The notes: a model not told the origin generated them from the letters alone. DNA of 64,000 nucleotides from Streptomyces viridiviolaceus (GCF_014650995.1 NZ_BMWA01000012.1:24178-88177), one strand, 5' to 3'; positions 1 to 8,535 are shown, numbered from the stretch's first letter. A program made the numbers and translations.

Positions 1-200
1 CCCCCGAACCGGACAGCGGCACCCCACGCGTGACCGTGCCCCCCCGAACCGGACAGCGGCACCCCACGCGTGACCGTGCCCCCCCGAACCGGACAGCGGC
101 ACCCCACGCGTGACCGTGCCCCCCCGAACCGGACAGCGGCACCCCACGCGTGACAGTGCTCCCCCGGACCGGACAGCGGCACACGGCGCGTGACGGAGTG
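1..200. repeat. 40-bp tandem repeat, about five copies
   Basis: A 40-bp unit beginning CCCCCGAACCGGACAGCGGC repeats exactly at 1-40, 41-80 and 81-120. Copy four (121-160) differs near its end, and copy five (161-200) is degenerate. The unit length is not a multiple of three, so the array is unlikely to be coding. Each intact unit contains the palindrome ACGCGT. The array runs off the left edge, so its true copy number is unknown. Confidence 0.95.
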
Positions 201-253
201 CCACCGGCGGACCGGACGGTGGCAGGCGACGTGCGGCGGTGTGCCGCCGGAGT

Positions 254-290
254 GGGTGGTGGGTGCTCGGGGGCGGGGTGGGTGGGCGGG
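254..290 (+). other. G-rich tract with G-quadruplex potential
   Basis: Six or more runs of three to five G lie close together. At 275-290 four G-runs are separated by single bases (GGGGTGGGTGGGCGGG), the pattern expected of a stable parallel G-quadruplex. The tract is on the coding strand about 130 bp before the sigma gene starting at 424, so folding could influence its transcription or 5' leader. Function is inference only. Confidence 0.55.
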
Positions 291-423
291 CACCGTAGCA
301 GTGGGGCGCCTTCGGCCTGCGGGTTTCTCGACTCCGCGGGCCGTTGTCAGTGGGCTGCGGTAGCTTCCGAAGTGCGAGGCGCGAAGACGCGCACGACGGG
401 ACGGCCACAGGGGTGGGTGGACG

Positions 424-1428
424 ATGACCAACGGCACGGTGACGACCGAGCTCGACGACGCGCTGGAGAAGCACCGGGTCGAGCTGACCGGCTACTGCTA
501 CCGCATGCTCGGTTCCTCCTTCGAGGCCGAGGACGCCGTCCAGGACACCCTGGTCCGCGCCTGGCGGAGCTACGACAGGTTCGAGGGCCGCTCCAGCCTT
601 CGCTCCTGGCTCTACCGCATCGCGACGAACGTCTGCCTGGACATGCTGACCGCCGGCAACAAGCGGGCCCGCCCGATGGACCTCACGGACTCGACGCCCC
701 TCGCCCAGGCCGCCCTGTCGCCCCGCCCCGACAACACCTGGCTGGAGCCGATGCCGGACACCCGCATCCTGCCGACCACGGCCGACCCGGCGGAGGCCGC
801 GGTCGCCAAGGAGTCGGTGCGGCTCGCCTTCATGGCCGCCCTGCAGCAACTGCCGCCCAAGCAGCGCGCGGTGCTGATCCTGCGCGAGGTGCTGGCCTGG
901 AAGGCGAGCGAGGTCGCCGAGCTGCTCGGCACCTCCGTCGCGTCCGTCAACAGCGCCCTGCAGCGCGCCCGCGCGACCCTGGCCGAGCGGGAGGACAGGG
1001 GCGACGGCGCGGCGGTGTCGGACCCGCTGGACGAGGAGCAGCAGAAGCTCCTGGAGCGCTACGTCGCGGCCTTCGAGGGTTACGACATGACGGCCCTGAC
1101 GGCCCTGCTCCACGAGGACGCCGTCATGACGATGCCGCCGTTCGACCTGTGGCTGGCCGGCCCGTCGGACATCACCGGCTTCATGACGACGCTCGGCGCC
1201 TCCTGCGCGGGCTCGCGGCTGCTGCCGGTCCAGGCCAACGGGCTCCCGGCCTTCGCGCACTACAAGCCGGACCCGGAGGCCGGCGGCTTCTCCCCCTGGG
1301 CGGTCCAGGTGCTGGAGATCTCAGACGGCCGCATCACCGGGTTCCACTGCTTCCTCGACACCAAGCGGTGGTTCCCGCTGTTCGGGCTGCCCCTCCGTCT
1401 CGAAGCGGAGACCGACCAGGTCGAGTAG
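424..1428 (+). CDS. ECF sigma factor with C-terminal SnoaL-like domain (SigX5/SigG type)
   Basis: This 334-residue protein directs RNA polymerase to alternative promoters. Residues about 15-80 form sigma region 2 (GYCYRMLGSSFEAEDAVQDT, then RSWLYRIATNVCLD). Residues about 140-190 form region 4 (LPPKQRAVLILREVLAWKA). An extension from about 200 looks SnoaL/NTF2-like (LLERYVAAFEGYDMTALTAL). This layout matches the TIGR02960/SigG-like group, whose members often lack a classical anti-sigma factor and may be controlled by the C-terminal domain. The ATG at 424 follows GGGTGGGTGG. The 3' end overlaps a convergent STAS gene by 108 bp. The inducing signal cannot be told from sequence. Confidence 0.9.
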   Translation: MTNGTVTTELDDALEKHRVELTGYCYRMLGSSFEAEDAVQDTLVRAWRSYDRFEGRSSLRSWLYRIATNVCLDMLTAGNKRARPMDLTDSTPLAQAALSPRPDNTWLEPMPDTRILPTTADPAEAAVAKESVRLAFMAALQQLPPKQRAVLILREVLAWKASEVAELLGTSVASVNSALQRARATLAEREDRGDGAAVSDPLDEEQQKLLERYVAAFEGYDMTALTALLHEDAVMTMPPFDLWLAGPSDITGFMTTLGASCAGSRLLPVQANGLPAFAHYKPDPEAGGFSPWAVQVLEISDGRITGFHCFLDTKRWFPLFGLPLRLEAETDQVE

Positions 1429-1707
1429 GGCGTGCAGCGCGGGGTCGGGGTCGCGCAGCCGGATCCGGCCTCCGGCCCGCCGGGCGGTGAGTTCCAGGCG
1501 GGCCAGCAGGTCGACGACCGCGAGTCCGGGCGGCCCGAGCCCCCCGACATCGCAGACGACGACTCCGGCCCGGCCGGCTTCCAGCAGCGCGCGCACCTCG
1601 TCGCAGAGCCGGGGCAGCTCCCCACGGGAGACAGGCCCCGGCAGCACGAGTACGGCGGGTGTCACGGCGTCCACGTGCGGTAGACCCGGCGCGGGCGAGG
1701 AACTCAT
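1321..1707 (-). CDS. STAS-domain protein (anti-sigma antagonist-like)
   Basis: This 128-residue protein has an STAS-like core (PAVLVLPGPVSRGELPRLCD, then VVCDVGGLGPPGLAVVDLLA, then RIRLRDPDPALHALLDLVGL). STAS proteins of the SpoIIAA/RsbV type bind kinase anti-sigma factors in partner-switching systems. The usual phosphorylatable Ser/Thr motif (DxSGVxxxDSSG) is not evident here: the matching loop reads DVGGLGPPGLAVVD, so classical phosphoswitching is doubtful. The last 27 residues or so lie antisense to the sigma gene and look like an unstructured tail. It is divergent from the AEC permease at 1833. Confidence 0.7.
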   Translation of the reverse strand: MSSSPAPGLPHVDAVTPAVLVLPGPVSRGELPRLCDEVRALLEAGRAGVVVCDVGGLGPPGLAVVDLLARLELTARRAGGRIRLRDPDPALHALLDLVGLRFETEGQPEQREPPLGVEEAVEPGDAAV

Positions 1708-1832
1708 CGGTGCCGGTCCGGTCAGGTATCACATTGACCTTGCCGCAGCCCGCCCCAGAGGGTTGGCTGTATGCCCCAAGCATCCCCTCCCGCCGCGCTG
1801 CCCGACGTCTTCCTCCCGGCCGAGGAGGCGCC

Positions 1833-2753
1833 GTGCAGGGTGTGCTGACCGGCTTCGCGGTCATCGCGGTGGTGATCGCCGTGGGCTATGCGCTCGGCCG
1901 GGGCGGTCACCTCGGGGACCAGGGCCGCGAGGTGCTGACCCGGCTCGCCTTCCACGTGGCCTCGCCCGCCCTGCTGTTCACCACGCTGGCGGGGGCCGAC
2001 CTGTCGGTGGTCTTCTCCAGCCGGCTCCTCGTCACGGCGCTGAGCACGGTGGCGGTGGCCGGGGTCTTCGTCGCGGTCGGCGTCGTGCGCGGCTGGGGCG
2101 TGGGGCGGACCACCATCGGCGCTCTGTGCTCCGGCTACGTCAACTCGGGCAACCTCGGGATCCCGATCGCCGTGTACGTCCTGGGCGACGCCTCGCTGGT
2201 GGCGCCGGTGCTGCTGTTCCAGCTCGTCGGTGTCACGCCGGTCGCGCTGACGATCCTGGACCTGTCGGGCGACGGGGCGAAGGGGCCGCTGTGGCGGCGG
2301 CTGCTGACGCCGCTGCGCAATCCGATAGCGCTCGGCTCGCTCGCCGGGGTCGCGGTGTCCGCGAGCGGGGTGCGGATGCCGGGCCCGGTCATGGATCCGC
2401 TGACGCTCATCGGCAACATGTCGGTGCCGGCGGTCCTGCTGGCCTTCGGTATCTCGCTGTGCGGCAGCACGATGCCCGGGCGCGGGGCCGACCGCCACCC
2501 GGTGCTGCTCGCGGTCGCCCTGAAGGCGGTGGGTCAGCCGGCGGTGGCCTGGGCGCTGGCGACGGGGGTCTTCGGTCTGCGGGGCGCGCAACTGCTGGAC
2601 GTGGTGGTGACGTCGGCGCTGCCGGCGGCGCAGAACCTCTACACGTACGCGTCGACGTACGGGGTGGGCGAGCGGCTGGCACGGGACGCGGTCCTGGTGT
2701 CGACGGTGGTGTCGATACCGGTGCTCGTCGTGGTGGCGGCCGTCCTCGGGTGA
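1833..2753 (+). CDS. AEC-family transporter (auxin efflux carrier-like permease)
   Basis: This 306-residue integral membrane protein has about ten hydrophobic segments. It matches the AEC/bile-acid-arsenite-riboflavin-related permease group, whose bacterial members export or exchange organic acids such as malate or malonate. Helix-breaking glycine and proline motifs (YVNSGNLGIPIAVYVLG near the middle) fit the family's crossover helices. The GTG at 1833 was chosen because GAGGAGG lies at 1822-1828 and the hydrophobic protein starts there; longer in-frame starts add a charged, non-conserved leader. Substrate unknown. Confidence 0.85.
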   Translation: MQGVLTGFAVIAVVIAVGYALGRGGHLGDQGREVLTRLAFHVASPALLFTTLAGADLSVVFSSRLLVTALSTVAVAGVFVAVGVVRGWGVGRTTIGALCSGYVNSGNLGIPIAVYVLGDASLVAPVLLFQLVGVTPVALTILDLSGDGAKGPLWRRLLTPLRNPIALGSLAGVAVSASGVRMPGPVMDPLTLIGNMSVPAVLLAFGISLCGSTMPGRGADRHPVLLAVALKAVGQPAVAWALATGVFGLRGAQLLDVVVTSALPAAQNLYTYASTYGVGERLARDAVLVSTVVSIPVLVVVAAVLG

Positions 2754-2761
2754 CGGCATGC

Positions 2762-2795
2762 GAACGGGACCGGCGGGGCTGCACCGGTCCCGTTC
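2762..2795. terminator. Bidirectional hairpin terminator
   Basis: GAACGGGACCGG (2762-2773) pairs perfectly with CCGGTCCCGTTC (2784-2795) around a 10-nt loop. It lies between the convergent AEC permease and thymidine phosphorylase genes. There is no long T-run, as is usual in Streptomyces. Confidence 0.85.
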
Positions 2796-2817
2796 ACGCG
2801 CATGAGGAAACCGCGGG

Positions 2818-4095
2818 TCAGGCGATCCGCTCCCGGACCACCGGGGCGGCGGTGAACTTGGTCCCCGGCGCGGCGATGTCGTACGAGCCCTCCACCGCCG
2901 ACAGGGCGTACGCGAAGCGTTCCGGGGTGTCCGTGTGGAGGGTGAGGAGGGGCTGGCCCTCCGTCACCGTGTCACCGGGCTTGGCGTGCAGTTCGACGCC
3001 CGCCGCCGCCTGCACCGGGTCCTCCTTGCGGGCGCGGCCCGCGCCCAGGCGCCAGGCGGCGACGCCGATGTCGTAGGCGTCGAGGCGGGTCAGGACGCCG
3101 GAGGCGCCCGCCTTCACGACGTGCTGCTCCTTCGACGTGGGCAGCTCCGCGTCCGGGTCACCGCCCTGGGCCGCGATCATGCGGCGCCAGACGTCCATCG
3201 CCGAGCCGTCGGCGAGCGCCTTCGCCGGGTCGGCGTCCTTGAGGCCGGCCGCGTCGAGCATCTCTCGGGCGAGCGCGAGGGTCAGTTCGACGACGTCCGC
3301 CGGGCCGCCGCCCGCCAGGACCTCCACGGACTCGCGGACCTCCAGGGCGTTGCCCGCCGTGAGGCCGAGAGGGGTGGACATGTCGGTGAGCAACGCGACC
3401 GTCCTCACCCCGTGGTCGGTGCCCAGGCCGACCATCGTGGACGCCAGTTCGCGGGCGTCCTCGATCGTCTTCATGAAGGCGCCGCTGCCCACCTTCACGT
3501 CCAGGACGAGGGAGCCGGTGCCTTCCGCGATCTTCTTGGACATGATCGAGGAGGCGATCAGCGGGATCGCCTCGACCGTGCCGGTGACGTCGCGCAGGGC
3601 GTACAGCTTCTTGTCCGCCGGCGCCAGCCCGTCGCCCGCGGCGCAGATCACCGCGCCGACGCCGTCCAGGACCGACAGCATCTCCTCGTTGGACAGCAGC
3701 GCGCGCCAGCCCGGGACGGACTCCAGCTTGTCCAGGGTGCCGCCGGTGTGGCCGAGGCCGCGGCCCGACAGCTGCGGGACGGCCGCCCCGCAGGCCGCCA
3801 CGAGCGGGGCGAGCGGCAGGGTGATCTTGTCGCCGACGCCGCCCGTGGAGTGCTTGTCGGCGGTCGGGCGGGACAGGGACGAGAAGTCCATGCGCTCGCC
3901 GGAGGCGATCATCGCGGCCGTCCAGCGGGCGATCTCGCGGCGGTTCATGCCGTTGAGCAGGATGGCCATCGCGAGCGACGACATCTGCTCGTCGGCGACC
4001 TCGCCGCGCGTGTACGCGTCGATGACCCAGTCGATCTGCTCGTCGCTGAGTTCGCCGCGGTCCCGCTTGGTGCGGATGACGGAGATGGCGTCCAT
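2818..4095 (-). CDS. deoA: Thymidine phosphorylase (pyrimidine-nucleoside phosphorylase)
   Basis: This 425-residue cytosolic enzyme phosphorolyses thymidine or deoxyuridine to the base and deoxyribose 1-phosphate. The family signature is visible (LSGRGLGHTGGTLDKLESVP), as are phosphate and substrate-site segments (DKHSTGGVGDK, SSIMSKKIAEGTGSLVLDVK). Length is normal for the DeoA/PyNP family. The ATG at 4095 has AAGGAAG upstream. It is the last gene of a salvage operon, 11 bp after the cytidine deaminase, downstream of a nucleoside-type ABC importer, so it probably degrades imported nucleosides. Confidence 0.95.
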   Translation of the reverse strand: MDAISVIRTKRDRGELSDEQIDWVIDAYTRGEVADEQMSSLAMAILLNGMNRREIARWTAAMIASGERMDFSSLSRPTADKHSTGGVGDKITLPLAPLVAACGAAVPQLSGRGLGHTGGTLDKLESVPGWRALLSNEEMLSVLDGVGAVICAAGDGLAPADKKLYALRDVTGTVEAIPLIASSIMSKKIAEGTGSLVLDVKVGSGAFMKTIEDARELASTMVGLGTDHGVRTVALLTDMSTPLGLTAGNALEVRESVEVLAGGGPADVVELTLALAREMLDAAGLKDADPAKALADGSAMDVWRRMIAAQGGDPDAELPTSKEQHVVKAGASGVLTRLDAYDIGVAAWRLGAGRARKEDPVQAAAGVELHAKPGDTVTEGQPLLTLHTDTPERFAYALSAVEGSYDIAAPGTKFTAAPVVRERIA

Positions 4096-4106
4096 GTCTG
4101 GCTTCC

Positions 4107-4499
4107 TTACTTGGTGAGGTGGTCCGGCCCGAAGGCCTGGGGCAGCATCTCCGACAGCGGCAGGACCCCCGCCGGGGTCTCGAGCAGCAGGTCCGGGCCG
4201 CCGAACTCGTACAGCAGCTGGCGGCAGCGGCCGCACGGCACCAGGACCTCGCCGTGGCCGTCCACGCAGACGAAGTGCGTGAGCCGGCCGCCGCCGGTCA
4301 GCTGCAGCTGGGAGACCAGGCCGCACTCGGCGCACAGGCTGATGCCGTAGCTGGCGTTCTCGACGTTGCAGCCGGTGACCGTGCGGCCGTCGTCGACCAG
4401 GGCGGCGGCGCCGACCGCGTAGCCGGAGTACGGGGCGTACGCCCGTGCCATGGCGTCCCGGGCCGCCTCGCGCAGCCCGCCCCAGTCGGCGCCGGTCAC
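4107..4499 (-). CDS. cdd: Cytidine deaminase
   Basis: This 130-residue enzyme converts cytidine or deoxycytidine to uridine or deoxyuridine. The zinc site is intact: CAE for the first cysteine and catalytic Glu (LCAECGLVSQL), and PCGRCRQ for the other two cysteines. The substrate segment GCNVENASYG is present. Length fits the tetrameric small-subunit class. The GTG start at 4499 overlaps the TGA of the upstream permease by four bases, implying translational coupling. Its product feeds the adjacent thymidine/uridine phosphorylase. Confidence 0.95.
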   Translation of the reverse strand: MTGADWGGLREAARDAMARAYAPYSGYAVGAAALVDDGRTVTGCNVENASYGISLCAECGLVSQLQLTGGGRLTHFVCVDGHGEVLVPCGRCRQLLYEFGGPDLLLETPAGVLPLSEMLPQAFGPDHLTK

Positions 4500-5770
4500 T
4501 TGCCCTGCCCCTTGCGGTACTGCATGCCGTCCGCCTTGGGCATCCGCAGCCGTTGCGCGGACAGGGCGAGGACGACGAGGGTGACGACGTACGGCGTGGC
4601 GGAGACGACCTGGTTGGGGACCTCGTCGGTGCCGGCGTACCAGGCGAACACCAGGGCACCGACGACCAGGGTGATCACCGCGTGGACGTACTTCTTGCGG
4701 ACCGCCAGCCAGATGGCGCCGGCGAGCAGCAGCAGCGCGCCGAGCAGCAGCAGGGCGTGGACGTTGGCGGAGCCGCCGCGCAGGTTGAGGCTGTCGGTGT
4801 AGCCGAACAGGCCGGCGCCGATGGCGAGGCCGCCCGGCATCCAGTTGCCGAAGATCATGGCCGCGAGGCCGATGTAGCCACGGCCGCTGGTCTGGCCCTC
4901 CAGGTAGAAGGGGTTGGCCACGATGGACAGGAAGACGCCGCCGAGGCCGGCCAGGCCGCCGGAGATGATCACGGCCAGGTACTTGTACTTGTAGACGTTG
5001 ACGCCGAGGGACTCGGCGGCGACCGGGTTCTCGCCGCAGGAGCGCAGGCGCAGGCCGAAGGGCGTGCGCCACAGGATCCACCAGGTGGCGGGGACCAGCG
5101 CGACCGCGATCAGGGTCAGCCAGGAGACGTTGGTGACCAGGCCGCCGAGCAGGCCGGCGATGTCCGAGATCAGGAACCAGCCCTGGTCGTTGAGGGACTT
5201 CAGCCCGTCGGAGAGCCCGGGGATCGTGAAGTGGCCGAGGGAGTCGACCGGCGGGGACTGCTTGGCCGAGCCGCCCTGGTGGCCCTCGAAGGCGAGCGGG
5301 GCGAGGTAGCGGGTGGCGCCGAGGGCGAGGATGTTGATGGCCACACCGGAGACGATGTGGTTGACGTTGAAGGTGACGGTGACGATCGCGTGCAGCAGAC
5401 CGCCGATCGCGCCGCCGACGATGCCGACCAGGACACCGGTCCACGGTCCCCACTGGAAGCCGGCCCAAGCACCGAACCAGGTGCCGAGGATCATCATGCC
5501 CTCGAGGCCGATGTTGACGACGCCCGCGCGCTCGGCCCACAGGCCGCCGAGGCCGGCGAGACCGATCGGCACGGCGAGCTGCAGCGCGGTGGACATCTGG
5601 CTGACGTTGGTGATGCCGTCGGCGCCGGTGATGATGCGGACGAGCGAGGTCAGCGCCAGGGCTCCGGCGATGACCAGCAGCAGCACGGGCCACGACATGC
5701 GGCGGCCGGTCGGCGCCGCGGGCTGCAGCGTGGGCTGGTTGACGTCGGTCGGAGAGACGGGGGCGGTCAT
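4496..5770 (-). CDS. ABC transporter permease, nucleoside/BMP type
   Basis: This 424-residue membrane protein has around ten hydrophobic segments and the BPD_transp_2 fold of branched-chain amino acid/sugar-type permeases. Signature regions are GLWAERAGVVNIGLEGMMIL and LGVNVYKYKYLAVIISGGLA. With the permease at 5767-6891 it forms the heterodimeric channel of a BmpA/PnrA-dependent importer (YufPQ/NupPQ/RnsCD relatives), which usually carries purine or pyrimidine nucleosides. The first 25 residues are a cytoplasmic extension. Its ATG overlaps the previous stop by four bases and its stop overlaps cdd by four, so the genes are tightly coupled. Confidence 0.9.
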   Translation of the reverse strand: MTAPVSPTDVNQPTLQPAAPTGRRMSWPVLLLVIAGALALTSLVRIITGADGITNVSQMSTALQLAVPIGLAGLGGLWAERAGVVNIGLEGMMILGTWFGAWAGFQWGPWTGVLVGIVGGAIGGLLHAIVTVTFNVNHIVSGVAINILALGATRYLAPLAFEGHQGGSAKQSPPVDSLGHFTIPGLSDGLKSLNDQGWFLISDIAGLLGGLVTNVSWLTLIAVALVPATWWILWRTPFGLRLRSCGENPVAAESLGVNVYKYKYLAVIISGGLAGLGGVFLSIVANPFYLEGQTSGRGYIGLAAMIFGNWMPGGLAIGAGLFGYTDSLNLRGGSANVHALLLLGALLLLAGAIWLAVRKKYVHAVITLVVGALVFAWYAGTDEVPNQVVSATPYVVTLVVLALSAQRLRMPKADGMQYRKGQGK

Positions 5771-6891
5771 CGGCCAGCCACCTCCTTCGTGGTGTTGTTG
5801 TCGGCGCCGAGGACGTGACCGGCGGCGAGTTCCGCGCCGACCCGGCGCTGCTGGCGGCGCAGGCCCCACTCGCGGACGGCCTCGTAGGAGACGACGACCG
5901 AGAGCACGATCAGGCCCTGCATGATGACCGCGATCTCCTTGTCGTAGCCGTGGAAGTCCAGCTCGGGGCTGGCCTTGTCGAGCCAGGCCCACAGCAGGGC
6001 GGCGAAGGCGATGCCGACCGGGCTGTTGCGGCCGAGCAGGGCGATGCCGATGCCGAGGAAGCCGATGCCGGTGGGGAAGTTCAGGCTGTAGGTGTGGGTG
6101 TCGCCGAGCAGGATCGGCAGGCCCGCGAGTCCGGCGAGTCCGCCGGAGATCAGCATCGCGGTGAGGACCATGCGCTTGGGGTCGACTCCGCTGGCCGCGG
6201 CGGCGGACTCCGAGGCGCCGGAGGCGCGCAGGTCGAAGCCGAAGCGGGTGCGGTTGAGGACGACCCAGTAGCCGATGCCGAGCAGGACGGCGAGGATCAC
6301 CAGGCCGTAGATCTCGCCGGCGGCGCCCATGTCGATGCCCGGGATCCATCCGGACTCGTGCATCTCGCCGGTGGTGTTGTTGTTGCCGATCTTGACGCCG
6401 AAGACGTCCGGCAGCCACAGGTAGCCGATGACGGAGGTGGCGATGGCGTTGAGCATGATCGTCGCGACGACCTCGCTGACGCCCCGGGTGACCTTCAGGA
6501 CGCCGGCGATGCCGGACCAGAAGGCGCCGGTGAGGACGGCGGTCAGCAGGAGCAGCGGGATCTGCAGGAACGCCGGGAGGTTCGCGTGGGCGCCGACGAT
6601 CGCGGCGATCATCGCGGCGAGCTGGTACTGGCCGTCGACGCCGATGTTGAACAGGTTCATCCGGAAGCCGATGGCGACCGCGAGGGCCGCGATGTAGTAC
6701 ATCGACGCCTGGTTGACGATCAGGACCTGGATGTCGGAGAAACCGGCCTGCTCGAACATCAGGGCGAACGGCTCGACCGGGTTCTTGCCCGAGGCGATCA
6801 GGACGATCGCGCTGAGCACGAAGGCCACGGCGAGCGCGATGACCGGCCCGGCCACCGCGAGGAGCACGCGCTCCTTGTCGAACTTCTTCAT
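5767..6891 (-). CDS. ABC transporter permease, nucleoside/BMP type
   Basis: This 374-residue permease is the partner of the 424-residue permease downstream. It starts MKKFDKERVLLAVAGPVIAL and has eight to ten membrane segments. The motif FNIGVDGQYQLAAM and the coupling-loop region LRASGASESAAAASGVDPKR are typical of BPD_transp_2 proteins. The charged tail after the last helix (RRQQRRVGAEL) is cytoplasmic. The ATG at 6891 overlaps the ATPase stop by one base (TGATG), so expression is coupled to the ATPase. Confidence 0.9.
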   Translation of the reverse strand: MKKFDKERVLLAVAGPVIALAVAFVLSAIVLIASGKNPVEPFALMFEQAGFSDIQVLIVNQASMYYIAALAVAIGFRMNLFNIGVDGQYQLAAMIAAIVGAHANLPAFLQIPLLLLTAVLTGAFWSGIAGVLKVTRGVSEVVATIMLNAIATSVIGYLWLPDVFGVKIGNNNTTGEMHESGWIPGIDMGAAGEIYGLVILAVLLGIGYWVVLNRTRFGFDLRASGASESAAAASGVDPKRMVLTAMLISGGLAGLAGLPILLGDTHTYSLNFPTGIGFLGIGIALLGRNSPVGIAFAALLWAWLDKASPELDFHGYDKEIAVIMQGLIVLSVVVSYEAVREWGLRRQQRRVGAELAAGHVLGADNNTTKEVAGR

Positions 6892-8447
6892 CAGCGGGCC
6901 TCGTCTTCCGTACCCGGGCCGTCGGTCGGGGTCTCTTCGTGCTCGAGGTGTCCGGACGCGGCACCCGTCATGGCCGAGCCCAGCTCCTCCGGAGTGATGG
7001 TGGCCGGGTCGGCGTCCGCGACGAGCCTGCCGTCGTAGATCACGCGCAGGGTGTCGGACAGGCCGATCAGCTCGTCCAGGTCGGCGGAGATCAGCAGCAC
7101 GGCCAGTCCCTCGCGCCGGGCCTCGCGGATGTGGTCCCAGATGGCGGCCTGCGCACCGACGTCCACACCGCGGGTGGGGTGCGCGGCGATGAGGAAGCGC
7201 GGCTTGTGGCTCATCTCGCGGCCGACGATCAGCTTCTGCTGGTTGCCGCCGGAGAGCGAGGCGGCGGTGACGTCGATGCCGGGGGTGCGGACGTCGTAGG
7301 TCTCGACGATCCGGCGGGTGTCCTCCTGGGCGGCCTTCGGGTCCAGCCAGACGCCCTTGGCGTTGGGCTTCTCGGTGACGTGGCCGAGGATGCGGTTCTC
7401 CCAGAGGGGCGCTTCCAGGAGCAGGCCGTGACGGTGGCGGTCCTCGGGGATGTAGCCGACGCCCTGCTCACGGCGCTTGCGGGTGGTCCAGCCGGTGATC
7501 TCCTCGTCGGCGAGCCGGATGGTGCCGGAGTCGGCGTGGCGCAGGCCGATGAGCGCGTCGACCAGTTCGGTCTGGCCGTTGCCCTCGACACCGGCGATGC
7601 CCAGGACCTCGCCCGCGTGGATGGTGAAGGTGACGTCGTCGAGCAGCGCCTTGCCGCCCGGGGCCGCCAGGCGCAGCTTGTCGACCGCGACGACCGGGCG
7701 GTCGGTGACCGTGGACTCGGCGGTCTCCGGGGTGGGCAGCTCGCTGCCGACCATCATCTCGGCGAGCTGACGCGGGGTCGTCTCCGCGGGCACGGCCGTG
7801 CCGACCGTGGTGCCGCGGCGGATGACGGTGATGTCGTCGGCGACCGACAGGACCTCGCCCAGCTTGTGGGAGATGAAGATGACGGACAGGCCCTCCGACT
7901 TCAGCTCGCGCAGGTTGTCGAAGAGGGCGTCCACCTCCTGCGGGACCAGGACCGCTGTGGGCTCGTCCAGGATGAGCGTGCGGGCGCCGCGGTAGAGGAC
8001 CTTGAGGATCTCCACGCGCTGGCGGGCGGCGACGCCGAGCTCCTCGACCAGGACGTCGGGGCGGACGCCGAGGCCGTAGCGGTCGGAGATCTCCTTTATC
8101 TTGCGGCGGGCCTTCGCGCCGATGCCGTACAGCTTCTCGCTGCCCAGCACCACGTTCTCCAGCACCGTGAGGTTGTCGGCGAGCATGAAGTGCTGGTGGA
8201 CCATGCCGATGCCGCGGGCGATCGCGTCGGCCGGCGAGTGGAAGCTCACCTGCTCGCCGTCGATCGCGATGGTGCCCTCGTCCGGCTTCTGCATGCCGTA
8301 GAGGATCTTCATCAGCGTCGACTTGCCGGCGCCGTTCTCGCCGACGAGGGCGTGGACGGTGCCCTTGCGGACGGTGAGGTGGATGTCGTGGTTGGCCACG
8401 ACGCCCGGGAAACGCTTCGTGATCCCGGCGAGCTCGACGGCGGTCAC
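6891..8447 (-). CDS. ABC transporter ATP-binding protein, duplicated ATPase (BMP/nucleoside type)
   Basis: This 518-residue protein contains two ATPase modules, like RbsA/YufO/NupO. The N-terminal module has Walker A GENGAGKST, Walker B TLILDEPTAVL and a degenerate signature (LGVAARQRVEI). The C-terminal module has a degenerate Walker A (GVEGNGQTEL) but a good signature (LSGGNQQK). Such asymmetry is normal in this family. The annotated start is GTG 8447. An in-frame ATC at 8493-8495, eight bases after AGGAGAG, would add 16 residues and may be the true start. It powers uptake with the two permeases and one or both lipoproteins. Confidence 0.92.
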   Translation of the reverse strand: MTAVELAGITKRFPGVVANHDIHLTVRKGTVHALVGENGAGKSTLMKILYGMQKPDEGTIAIDGEQVSFHSPADAIARGIGMVHQHFMLADNLTVLENVVLGSEKLYGIGAKARRKIKEISDRYGLGVRPDVLVEELGVAARQRVEILKVLYRGARTLILDEPTAVLVPQEVDALFDNLRELKSEGLSVIFISHKLGEVLSVADDITVIRRGTTVGTAVPAETTPRQLAEMMVGSELPTPETAESTVTDRPVVAVDKLRLAAPGGKALLDDVTFTIHAGEVLGIAGVEGNGQTELVDALIGLRHADSGTIRLADEEITGWTTRKRREQGVGYIPEDRHRHGLLLEAPLWENRILGHVTEKPNAKGVWLDPKAAQEDTRRIVETYDVRTPGIDVTAASLSGGNQQKLIVGREMSHKPRFLIAAHPTRGVDVGAQAAIWDHIREARREGLAVLLISADLDELIGLSDTLRVIYDGRLVADADPATITPEELGSAMTGAASGHLEHEETPTDGPGTEDEAR

Positions 8448-8522
8448 CTGACCACCCGCCGCCGCTCCGGCCGGAGGGCTGCTGGACGCGTTGATGGCGC
8501 ACTCTCCTGGGGACGGGGGTCG

Positions 8523-8535
8523 TCTACGCGCGTAG
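8523..8535. promoter_or_regulatory. Palindromic site CTACGCGCGTAG before the ABC operon
   Basis: The CG-centred 12-bp perfect palindrome CTACGCGCGTAG (8524-8535) lies about 77 bp before the ATPase start. Its TCTACGCGCGT half is identical to the element inside both lipoprotein promoters at 9.77 and 11.11 kb. This suggests one regulator controls lipoproteins and transporter together. The regulator is not identifiable from this window. Confidence 0.55.

Noticed and set aside
1..200. CRISPR array at the left edge
   Set aside because: The 40-bp units are contiguous with no unique spacers, so this is a simple tandem repeat.
1487..3076. 529-codon plus-strand frame over the STAS and AEC genes
   Set aside because: Composition is low-complexity Arg/Ala/Gly and it runs through a terminator hairpin. 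The AEC frame has convincing membrane helices and a ribosome site.
4496..6964. A possible 822-codon fusion of the two ABC permeases
   Set aside because: The upstream part of that frame is antisense-like Arg/Pro-rich shadow sequence. The second permease has its own ATG at 5770 overlapping the first permease's stop.
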